From Meira nashicola (lineage: Eukaryota; Basidiomycota; Exobasidiomycetes; Exobasidiales; Brachybasidiaceae): a DNA stretch of 64,000 bases. Position 1 is the stretch's first letter, and each line of letters begins with the position of its first letter. Position numbers and translations under genes: made by a program. The notes under the pieces were generated by a model. That model was not told the origin of the DNA. It saw nothing but the letters and a program-made list of their open reading frames with translations, and did no database searches. Positions 28,473 to 37,396 of this stretch are shown piece after piece. Where the stretch lies: assembly GCA_001600355.1 (NCBI GenBank), contig BCJU01000001.1:517178-581177 (forward strand), in the 5' to 3' direction.

Positions 28473-31073
28473 TTACATAGTTGGCTCCATTGCAACATTG
28501 TTTCCTTCACCTTCCGATCCCCAAAATTCGCTAGGATCAAAAGCGTCCAAATCATGCTTTGCCGCAAGATCAGCTAAATCTGGACGATCTAGTAATTCAC
28601 AACAAACTCTTAAAGTTTCGAAAAGACTACTTGAAGTAACGCTACTATTTCTTGCTGTTGCTGTAGTTTCTTGCATCATTGCATCTCCGCTTAAATCAAC
28701 ACTTTCAGATTGTAAACATAAAGCTGTGTAAATATGAGAAGCAGCTTCACGATACATTTGTAAATTTAAACATGAAATACTCATGTTAAAATGACAACGT
28801 ACAAAGCCAGGCTTCAAATCCAATGCTTGTTGATAATACCTTAAAGCTTCTGCACTTCTACCCGAATTGCTCAATGTTGCACCTAATCGATTATACATTA
28901 ACCAATCATCAGGTCGTACCTGTAAAGCTGCTGTGAAACAATCGACAGCTTTATCGTAATCTTCTGAAGCATTGAACAAAACACCTAAAGCTACTTGAAT
29001 ATCGGCATCAATATTGTTTTGAGTGGAACTATGTCTTGCCAAAGCGATCAACAATTTAATTAATGCTTCATGACGTTCGATTTGTGTTTGAGATGCTTTG
29101 TTGATTGGATTTTGTGATTCGTCAAATTGTTTGCGATATTCACGTACGATTGCACGGTATTCCGGAGTTGCATCAACCCATCGTTCGACTGCCTCTAAAG
29201 CAGCATTACGATCAGATTCGTTCGTATAACTAACAGCAAGAGCTAGCCAAGCCTCGCGAATCGTTGGATCGATTTGAATAGCTCTTTGAAGTGCAGCAAT
29301 GGCCAAACCTTCTCTTTCATTCTCTTGTTGTTTAACACCCAAATCTAACCAAGCACTTGCATTATTCGGATCTTGTTGAACGGCAGCTTCCCGTTCTAAA
29401 ACAGATTGCATATCTGCCGGTAAAGCTGCAGTTGTGGCCTCACGAGCAGGATTAGATGTAGCACCGATGTATGGATTATAAGCATGAAACTGATATTGTG
29501 GTGCTGAAGCAGCAGAAACTGGAGCTTCGCGTGATTGTTCCAAACCTGCACTTGTTGCTTGCCATGTATCCCAATCTTTTTGTAAAGCATCCCATTCGGC
29601 AGCTTGCATTCCTGGTACTCCGCGACCTTTGTTGCCTTGCCATTGTCGTCCAACAAAATCTGCATTTTCTAATTCGTCAATGTCTTCTTCCATTCCATTG
29701 GATGATTTGCTGTCTTGCTTCAATCCTGCTGCTGCCGGTCCAAGGTGTGCGCCAAGTAAGCCTTGATATTTCATGAACTCTGCATCGTCTTCTGCCCTTC
29801 TTTGAACTTCATCTCCTCCATCCCCTACAAATGCCATCCTATTCATGCGCAATTGTTCTTCTGCTTCCTTTTGTGCTTCTTCTTCTGCCCATAAATCGTT
29901 CATCATTTGTCGACCTTCAAGCTCTTCTTTTAAAGCATCAGGCCCATGTGCAAGTACTCGAGTAGAGTTGAGAGCATTCATTTGAGATCTTTGATTCATC
30001 GCTTCCATCTGATTATTGGGTTTTTGTGTTGTGCTAGCGGAAGGGTCAAACGCTCTCCCTTTGCCTTTGTCTAGAACGGGTGCTTGAGCAGCATTCTGTT
30101 GATCTACAGGTGTTTCAACAATATCGGTTCCTTGTATACCTGCTTGTCTATCACGAACTTTTCGCATCAGGTTAAGAAATTTACTCTGCTTGAACTTGTC
30201 ATTAGTCTCATGTTCGACAGTCGACACAAGTCTACCGGCCGTCTTTGCCAACTCGTCTGCTTCATTTGGGTCAATCGGTCTTTGTGCTTGTTCGGCATTT
30301 TGCTCTGGGATTTCTGAAATCTGTGCAGAAGGCACTGGTTCTTGATGTTGTTCAATAGCACTGAAAGCTGTATTCCATTGATCGGTATCTGAAGCAAGGC
30401 TTTGACCAGTTTGTTGTACGTTTTGCATTGTTGACATTGGACGATGAACTTCTTGAGGAGCAAAACCTGGACGATTCATAATGCCCATTTGACCTGCACC
30501 ATAACCTTGATAAGACATTGGCATAGGGCCGTAGGACATTGGTCGATGTAGTTGATTTTGATGAACGTGCTGTGGTTGATGTTGCAAAGACGATTGTGAG
30601 CTTGTTGGATTTGCATTCATTGCAGATGGAGAATACTCCCTTGCCCAACGAGAATCAGCATTGGTTGTAGGTGGTGTACAATGTCTGAAACCTCGTTCAA
30701 AATGTTCTCTTTGAGCAGCTGGAATAGATTGATTTTGTTGAGCGGGATGATGCTGCCATGCTCCATTCAAATCAACTTGTGGCGAATGATGCGTATATGC
30801 TGATGATCTTGAACTTTGTGCTAAAGGCAAAGCACCTTGTAAAGGTTGCATATCAAAAGAAGGTCCACCATTTTGAAAGAATGCCGGATTATCTGATTGT
30901 CCACGTGTATGATGTTGATGACCTCTAAATGTAGGCATCATATTTGCATCACCTTCTCCATCAAATCGATCCATCTGAGTACTACGATCTTGCCCAAATC
31001 GCTTTCCCAAACTTTGCAATGGGTTTGAGGGCCCACAAGCGGGCCCTCCCGTTACCAAATCTGACAACGGCAT
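28473..31073 (-). CDS. PEX5: Peroxisomal targeting signal 1 receptor
   Basis: Single exon, 866 residues from the ATG at 31073 (an upstream in-frame GTG is ignored). The N-terminus MPLSDLVTGGPACGPSNPLQ has the conserved cysteine (C13) used for ubiquitin-dependent recycling. The long disordered N-half is Gln/Asn/Met-rich and contains Trp motifs such as WNTAF and LWAEE that bind Pex13/Pex14. The C-terminal TPR region (~560-800; NASAWLDLGVKQQENEREGL, EAWLALAVSYTNESDRNAAL, RPDDWLMYNRLGATLSNSGR) binds SKL-type signals. It carries cargo into peroxisomes. At 866 residues it is longer than most Pex5 proteins because of the disordered half. It borders the secreted array on its right. Confidence 0.95.
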   Translation of the reverse strand: MPLSDLVTGGPACGPSNPLQSLGKRFGQDRSTQMDRFDGEGDANMMPTFRGHQHHTRGQSDNPAFFQNGGPSFDMQPLQGALPLAQSSRSSAYTHHSPQVDLNGAWQHHPAQQNQSIPAAQREHFERGFRHCTPPTTNADSRWAREYSPSAMNANPTSSQSSLQHQPQHVHQNQLHRPMSYGPMPMSYQGYGAGQMGIMNRPGFAPQEVHRPMSTMQNVQQTGQSLASDTDQWNTAFSAIEQHQEPVPSAQISEIPEQNAEQAQRPIDPNEADELAKTAGRLVSTVEHETNDKFKQSKFLNLMRKVRDRQAGIQGTDIVETPVDQQNAAQAPVLDKGKGRAFDPSASTTQKPNNQMEAMNQRSQMNALNSTRVLAHGPDALKEELEGRQMMNDLWAEEEAQKEAEEQLRMNRMAFVGDGGDEVQRRAEDDAEFMKYQGLLGAHLGPAAAGLKQDSKSSNGMEEDIDELENADFVGRQWQGNKGRGVPGMQAAEWDALQKDWDTWQATSAGLEQSREAPVSAASAPQYQFHAYNPYIGATSNPAREATTAALPADMQSVLEREAAVQQDPNNASAWLDLGVKQQENEREGLAIAALQRAIQIDPTIREAWLALAVSYTNESDRNAALEAVERWVDATPEYRAIVREYRKQFDESQNPINKASQTQIERHEALIKLLIALARHSSTQNNIDADIQVALGVLFNASEDYDKAVDCFTAALQVRPDDWLMYNRLGATLSNSGRSAEALRYYQQALDLKPGFVRCHFNMSISCLNLQMYREAASHIYTALCLQSESVDLSGDAMMQETTATARNSSVTSSSLFETLRVCCELLDRPDLADLAAKHDLDAFDPSEFWGSEGEGNNVAMEPTM

Positions 31074-31543
31074 GTTCACCTCTCCTTCGGTGGGGAATTA
31101 TATAATTATGTCCTCATATGATGTGTTACGGAGATGGTGTATACTGGCCTACTTCCTTTACTGTTCTTGACGTTCTGCGGTCGACGTATTTGCCACCTTG
31201 ATAAAAATGTGAATCTATGGCGATGGTGATGGTATCAACATAAGATTAAAATAAAAAGCCAATCTTTGAATATCTTAATCGATTCGGCCACTCGGTAATT
31301 AGACCTCCTTCTCGCAGTATTATGGGACACGCATCCAATGCATACATAGTCTGGTCTAATACATGTAAATTTAAAAAGTCCACTTTAATCCTATTTTTCA
31401 CAAGCCTTCCTTAACTCCAGCCTTTTGCTTTGCTTTGCTTTGCTTTATGAGCAGGTAAGCAATTTCCCCGGTTCCGGCTCAATAGTCAAGAAATCAACCG
31501 CTCAAGCATTCTAACACCGGCTATTTGCCCGGTTGCGTGCTTA
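31074..31543. other. PEX5 upstream region with short TTTGC tandem repeat
   Basis: No gene. It contains four copies of TTTGC at 31424-31443. The PEX5 promoter must lie here. It runs directly into the large palindrome. Confidence 0.5.
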
Positions 31544-31865
31544 GTGCCTCCCGATTTAACGGCGCTCGTCGCGTTTTCTTATACGCCCAATTACTAGTAA
31601 GCTGAATTTTTATCGTACTTCATTAGAGAGATAGATTCCTTCCTTATTTAGGTATAAGAATTAGGTATAAAATATATTAGACTAGANTATNTNNNNTNTA
31701 NNNNNNNNTANANNNNANATANTCTAGTCTAATATATTTTATATCTAATTCTTATACCTAAATAAGGAAGGAATCTATCTCTCTAATGAAGTACGATAAA
31801 AATTCAGCTTACTAGTAATTGGGCGTATAAGAAAACGCGACGAGCGCCGTTAAATCGGGAGGCAC
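31544..31865. repeat. 322-bp palindrome with mirrored N bases at its centre
   Basis: The left arm 31544-31686 is the reverse complement of the right arm 31723-31865 (143 bases each); by eye one mismatch exists (31665 against 31744). The axis lies between 31704 and 31705. The 36 central bases are a mix of A, T and N, and the N positions are themselves symmetric about the axis, as are the A/T calls. Flanks differ on the two sides (CTTA before the left arm, CATGG after the right arm). It could be a fold-back element or an inverted duplication. It could also be an artefact of a read that turned back on itself. There is no coding frame and no clear target-site duplication. Confidence 0.9.
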
Positions 31866-32061
31866 CATGGGGCGCGAGTAGAAGCACCCGTGAGACAAAT
31901 AATTTATACCCCGCTCTGGCAATTTATCTTATAACTCAATCTTAGACTTCCACAAAAGTCGACAAGCAAAAATGAAAAGTCTGAAAGCACGTATGGTCAT
32001 AAAGGCTGTATGGACGTTATATAAAACGAAATTTGAGCCAAAAGTAGGAAAATAAATCATT

Positions 32062-33816
32062 CTAGAAGTTAATGAGTCCCTTTTGTCTTGCACCCAAGAT
32101 TGCAGTAACAAGGAAGAGTAACCAAACAATTCTTGATCGTAAAGATGAGCGAGCCTGTTTCGTTGTTAGATTATTTTGGGTATGACGTCAAAGGTATATG
32201 TTTGTAAAAAGAAAGGGAGAGAGAAAGGAGTGGAAAGAGGTATTTGGTTTGAGTATATGTTTTTAAGATGGAAAAAGGCAAAAATGATAGAAAAAGTATC
32301 AAACCACTCAACTTACCGGTGATGAGCTGGCATGGGGATTCTTTGGCTTTGAGAACCTGACTGGTTTACCAGAAACTGCAGCAAAGTATTCTGCTGCACC
32401 CTTTTGATGTGGTGGATAACGTTTTGACATGATATATTCAACAACTTTTCCTATAACACCTTTATCAGGTGCATATAGGGTCGAACGTTCATGAGAAAAG
32501 GTCTTGAATCCGTACTCTCCATGATAGTTACCATGGCCCGCAGGTCCAGTTCCCCCGAACGGCAACGAAGATATCGCGAATTGCAACAACGTCTCACCAA
32601 TCACAGCACTTCCTGACCTGGTGCGATCCAAGATTTTTTCGGCATTCTTTGATGAGGAGAAGATATAGAGTGCCAACGGTTGATCTTTGCTATTGATGAA
32701 TTCAATTGCTTCATCAACGTTACGAACAGTCAAAACAGGTAAAACAGGTCCAAAGATCTCATCAGACATCAATGAATCTTCTTTGCTATTAATCTTGACA
32801 ACTGTAGGCACGATTAATCTTTGTGATTCGTCTGTTTGACCACCATAAGTAATTGTACCCTTTGTATCGGTGATCATGCCTGAAATTCTCTTGAAATGAC
32901 CATCACTAACGATACGACCGTAAGAATCAGATTTAGCTGCACCTCCTTTGCTTTTGGGGAAGAATTCTTCTAAAACTTTGTTTAGTTCCGCGATAAATTT
33001 ATCTTGAATAGAAGCCGCGCATAAAATATAATCTGGAGCGATACACGTTTGACCGTTGTTTAGAGTTTTACCCCAAACGATACGATGTGCTGCGATATTC
33101 AAATCAGCACCTTCATCGACGAAAACGGGAGATTTGCCTCCCAATTCCAAAGAAACTGGGCAAAGATGTTTAGCAGCTTTTTCAGCAACGATTCGGCCAA
33201 CTCTTCCGTTACCGGTGTAAAAGATATGTTCCCAACGAAGATCCAAGAGAGCAGTTGATTGTGGGATACCTCCGTTGACAATTCTTCCTGTATCTGGGTC
33301 CATATATTTGGGCCAAAGTTCACCAAGTAATTTGGCAGAATGTGCAGAAATTTCAGAAGGTTTCAAAACATAAGTGTTTCCGGCTGCAATCGCTGCGATC
33401 ACTGGACCAACTTGAACGTTGAGAGGATAATTCCATGCACCTAAAACAAGAACAGCACCTTTAGGTTCCTTTCTAACACAAATCTTGTGTGCTGCCCAAG
33501 TTAAACCTGCCCATTTATTTTCCGTTTTAGCCCATTTATCTAAACTGTCAATCGCTTCAACACAATCGTTGATCATAATTTGTGTTTCACCGAATTCGGT
33601 TTCAAAGCTAGGTCTACCTAAATCTTTCTTGCATGCTTCAATGATCGCTTGACGATTTTCTAAAAACAAATATGTCAATTGTTTTAATTGATTTTTGCGG
33701 TAAGTTAAATCGCGAGTCTTTCCTGTCAAGAAATTCTTACGAAGAGTCTCATTAATCTTTACAATCTCTTCAGGAGAAGTGAAAGGTAATTTAGCTGCTT
33801 CTGGTAAAGATGTCAT
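32062..33816 (-). CDS. Fatty aldehyde dehydrogenase, ALDH3 type, tail-anchored
   Basis: Exon 1 (32317-33816) encodes 500 residues of an ALDH3-family enzyme: LGAWNYPLNVQVGPVIAAIA, the catalytic glutamate in SLELGGKSPVFVD, and the catalytic cysteine in LNNGQTCIAPDYIL. Read through, the frame would stop after three more codons, but those codons are a perfect donor (CCG then GTAAGT). A 162-base intron with acceptor AACAG leads to exon 2 (32062-32154), which adds 30 residues in frame, including the hydrophobic stretch IVWLLFLVTAILGA near the very end. This gives 530 residues with a C-terminal membrane anchor, like yeast Hfd1 and mammalian FALDH. It oxidises long-chain aldehydes to fatty acids. Retention of the intron would give a soluble form. 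Confidence 0.88.
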
Positions 33817-34593
33817 CTTGATTAAACTTTTCTTGATTTGGGAAAGTGTAAGATGATGATGGTGGTGTTACAAGAAAGAGTACACCGAGACACAATCAGA
33901 TTCTTCGCAGTAAGCTGACGAATATTTCATGCAAGAAGCGGTCAACCTTTAGCGGCTACCGAGTGTATGCACATACATATACATTCATCTACCGCACAGT
34001 CCTTTTTTTGTTTGTTCGATCTGGAGGAGAATGGTGCGGGGATGGCACGTCAAGTGCCCAAAATAACGGACTACCCGCGTCTGTTTAAACTAAGACTAGA
34101 GTTGCCACTTTTCATTTCATCAGAAGCCGCGCTACGCTGCGCTACTTTCTCACATTTAATTGTGCGTGAATGCATTTTAACACCGAGGCCGAATACGGAA
34201 TTCGGTCTACGGTTTGTTTTTAGATGGGTTTATATGTTCTATACATTGTCATATCTCTAGAATCAATGACGACAAAAAAGAATGTCTTGTTATCTTTTAA
34301 GCTGAGCATGGAAATAAGGAAATTTAGGCTGAAAAGAAAACATTACTTGCTGAGCAGCTTTTCATGATGTTATTTCGACGTGACTTTAAGAAATTTAATG
34401 AGAATTCATACGCAAACTGACTCCGCTTTTTATGGTAAAGCCGGTATGATATTGTCACGCTATAAGGCCGAAAACTCATTAAAGCTTTCAAGGTATATAA
34501 TCAAGTATGAAATTGTAAGAATCAAATCTCATTTCATCTCAGAATTAAATCTCATTTCACCTCAATCTCATCCACACTTCTCACCATTTGGCC
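33817..34593. other. Divergent intergenic region with TATA box of the secreted gene
   Basis: 777 bases without a supported gene. TATATAA at 34494-34500 lies 94-100 bases before the ATG at 34594 and is the likely core promoter of that gene. The left part should hold the aldehyde dehydrogenase promoter. Confidence 0.45.
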
Positions 34594-35034
34594 ATGAATA
34601 ATTCATCAACCCTCTTAGACTTCATCTTTGTCTTGATATTTGCATACTTTATGCTTATTCAACCGGGGCAAGCAGTACCTGTGCATACTCTATCAGTAAA
34701 ACAAACCAAATCAATTCATAGCACAGCAATTTCTCATGATTTGCATTTGCCTCACTTTGCTGGTAATCAAAAACGTGGCATTACATTGAATCAGATCAAA
34801 TATCCCTTCAAACAAGCATCAAATAAAGCACAAAGATTTCGTTTTGCAACAAAAGAAAAATATTTCGAACTAAGATCTGGCATGAAGTTTGCTCTTGGCT
34901 GGCATGAAGAAGGAAGAATGTTTCAAGCTAAAGCCGATGAACAAGCAAAAAAGTATAATAATTTATTCAATTCTGCCAAAAAGAGGAGGGAAGATCTGAT
35001 TAAAGAGAAAGCCAACAAGAAAAGAAAGCAATGA
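34594..35034 (+). CDS. Small secreted basic protein, orphan
   Basis: 146 residues from the ATG at 34594; the frame begins two codons earlier only with TTG. The N-terminal ~28 residues (MNNSSTLLDFIFVLIFAYFM, ending QPGQA) are a signal peptide. The mature part is rich in Lys, His and Gln, with HDLHLPHFAGNQKRGITLNQ, FRFATKEKYFELRSGMKF and a strongly basic helical tail (AKKRREDLIKEKANKKRK). There is no cysteine. Size, basic charge and promoter resemble the array proteins, but the YHxxK and LPGxK motifs are absent, so it may be an unrelated or very diverged member. No known family recognised. Confidence 0.72.
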   Translation: MNNSSTLLDFIFVLIFAYFMLIQPGQAVPVHTLSVKQTKSIHSTAISHDLHLPHFAGNQKRGITLNQIKYPFKQASNKAQRFRFATKEKYFELRSGMKFALGWHEEGRMFQAKADEQAKKYNNLFNSAKKRREDLIKEKANKKRKQ

Positions 35035-35250
35035 TTCTGTATAAATCCTATCAAAGCCAGCAGTCAAGATCTCTCCCTGATTAGGAATCAGATTTCCAAT
35101 AAGAAAGCAGCAAAGGTTCACACAATTATAACCCCCCCGTACTACCTCGATCTCTATTTTCTCAAAATTTCTAAAACACTCCCTTGGACGGCTTGTATAT
35201 TACTGTACTGTATCAATATTTTCGTATAATGAATAAGCAATGTGACGAAA

Positions 35251-35914
35251 TTAGGCGCTGTATAGTTCTTCCTTGAGGTTGATGCCTGAACGAGATGAGA
35301 AACAAAACACGAAAAAGTTTAGCGATTGCCTATGCTTCCATTATAGACACTTCCTATACACTCACCAAGTTCTTCCCGAATAGGTTTCAATGCATCAAGG
35401 TATTTTTGGTATTGACCTTGATTTTCAACTTTTTCCTTAATACCTTCGAAAACACGAACTGCAGTCGAATAGTCGTTCACACGACGACTAGCACGCAAAG
35501 CAGCTTCAACAACTTCAGGTGCGGGAACCAAATCGTATGAGAAACAATTGTTCAATCCACGTTGTAATTCGAACAAATCATCAACAGCATCAAAGAAAGA
35601 AGTGTAACGAGATGTGAATGCTTCGAAAGATTCATCTTCGTGATGGGAAGCATATCCGCGAACTGTGTGTAAAAAGAAAGAGAAAGAGTAATAACGCAAG
35701 ATTGAAAAGGTCAGCTAATTGTTCTTGCAGGAGAGTGTACAGAGTAACCCTTTTGCGAATAATCATCTTCAAATGACTTCCTACATAACACCTCCCAACT
35801 TCCCCATTACTTACCTTGACGCATAGCAATTGGTGCAGAATAACGACCCAACATCGAAGCTCTAACACTTGTACCAGCTGCGGCTGTACGGATAGCACCT
35901 GTAAGGAATGACAT
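35251..35914 (-). CDS. COX6: Cytochrome c oxidase subunit 6 (COX5A family), three exons
   Basis: Exons at 35815-35914, 35366-35662 and 35251-35285 join to 143 residues. Exon 1 is a mitochondrial presequence (MSFLTGAIRTAAAGTSVRAS). Exon 2 holds the mature core (HHEDESFEAFTSRYTSFFDA, VPAPEVVEAALRASRRVNDY, VRVFEGIKEKVENQ, YLDALKPIREEL). The 35-base exon 3 completes the end as GINLKEELYSA. Donors are GTAAGT and GTGAGT and acceptors CAG. Reading through the second donor gives a false end at 35319. The protein is a nuclear-encoded matrix-side subunit of complex IV. Confidence 0.93.
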
Positions 35915-36577
35915 CTTGTCTATATGTGATCGTCGTGATGGCCGAATAAGAAATCGATGATGGCTATGATGAAGAAGCTTCAAAGTGGATTAAGAATTTG
36001 TCACTAAAAAAAAGGCGCTGGCTAATGATCTGCCGAAGATACGCAAGCACGAAGAATTGAAATCAAAGCATAGAATACAGGCATGCACGCAGACAGGCAC
36101 ACTTTATGACGCCCAAATCAACTTCAACCTGTCAGTAAGAAGAAACAGCCCTCTCCAATCGAAAGAAAAACTCCCTTTCCGATTTGGGCCAAAAAAAAAA
36201 CGCGTGCGCCTGTAGTAACAATACAGTACTACAATCGAAATTCAACCAATTGTCAGCAAAATGAAGCGCGCCAGCCCACACACCCAATCCGAACTTTACC
36301 GCCTGTTAAAGACAGAATCACGTGCAAATTGGAATCATTGTTTGCTGGTCAGTGTTGGCTTTCGTGAACGCACGCATACGCCGACATGCAAGCGTGTAAA
36401 AGCACAGCCAAAGGAGGCATCACCACGCTCAGGCCAGCCAAGAGTAAGATAGTGGGGATGGATTTGAATGAACACCAACACCATCATCAATACTTACATT
36501 GAAAGGAGTCAACTTGGTACACATTTGCACAACATCATACTCAGCATCCACATCTTTGCATTGATAATAATACAAAC
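35915..36577. other. Divergent region COX6 / ARC15
   Basis: 663 bases with no supported gene. A ten-base A run followed by ACGCGT lies at about 36191-36205; ACGCGT is the core of the MBF-type cell-cycle element, though a single copy may be chance. Both promoters must be here. Confidence 0.4.
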
Positions 36578-37118
36578 ATGGACAGCTTTCGCAAGATAGA
36601 CGTTGATAAATACGACGAAGATGTTTTATTGGAAGAAGAATTGATAGATGTTGATACAAGATCACCAACAGAATTAAAACAGATAGCTCAACAGAGAACA
36701 GTAGAAGTTCGTTCTTTGATCGGAAAAGGTGATCCACGTGGAGCATTAGCGGTAATTTTGAATGATCCACCTTATGGAGATGCAAATGCAAATTTAGAAG
36801 CGAAAAATGCAACCCTTTCTGCTCTTTTGGAAATCTTTAATGTAACAAAATCTTCCGATGTTGCTCAAATCGTTAAATCTCTCAACGTTGAAGAACAAGA
36901 CGTTTTGATGAAATACCTTTATAAAGGACTTGCAAGTCCAGAATTAGGAGCAAGTGCAGTTCTACTGGGATGGCATGAAAAGGTAAGTTTGAATAGCCTC
37001 ATTGAAAATCATGCAGCATTTACTAACCACTCTTATTCTCGTCTTTCCATGACAGCTCACTGAAGCAGCAGGAACAGGATGTATCGTTCGTGTTCTCACT
37101 GATCGTCGGCGTGTATAG
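36578..37118 (+). CDS. ARC15: Arp2/3 complex subunit 5 (p16-Arc)
   Basis: Exons 36578-36982 and 37056-37118 join to 155 residues. The protein starts MDSFRKIDVDKYDEDVLLEE and contains GDPRGALAVILNDPPYGD, VEEQDVLMKYLYKGLASPE and ends LTEAAGTGCIVRVLTDRRRV, all conserved in ARPC5. The intron begins GTAAGT and ends CAG and is needed to reach the conserved C-terminus. ARPC5 helps hold the Arp2/3 complex together, which nucleates branched actin at endocytic sites. Confidence 0.94.
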
Positions 37119-37396
37119 ATCTATTCTGATCAGTAATCGTTCACCTTGTAATTCATATCTTCAAACATCATTATTCAGATCTTATATTCATCTTCTTCAC
37201 TCAGTCTAAGTAAGAGTTGAATTGGAGCAGTGTGATTGCAGTAGGTGTACATGATGTTTGAATGTCAGCGTAACAATCTTTGCGTATAAATAGGTGTATG
37301 AATGGTTTGATAAAAAGAAAAAGGGAGATATAGAGTTGCATGCATATTCGTAACTGGTCATAAAGATAATTAAAGATGAGAGCATGTTTGAATTGA

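Noticed and set aside
31544..31865. The palindrome as a transposon with terminal repeats
   Set aside because: No target-site duplication, no internal coding sequence and no spacer were seen, so I list it as a palindrome of uncertain origin.
31929..32129. Minus-strand 66-residue open frame right of the palindrome
   Set aside because: The frame starts at TTG and overlaps the true 3' exon of the aldehyde dehydrogenase in a different frame, which is the reading supported by splice sites and family structure.
35319..35699. COX6 as a single open frame ending SVYNGSIGNR
   Set aside because: That end is intron sequence after a GTGAGT donor; a 35-base third exon restores the conserved C-terminus.
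25690..36050. Shared word TTGCGTATCTTC at about 25696 and, reversed, near 36032
   Set aside because: Only two copies were noticed, upstream of unrelated genes; this is likely chance.
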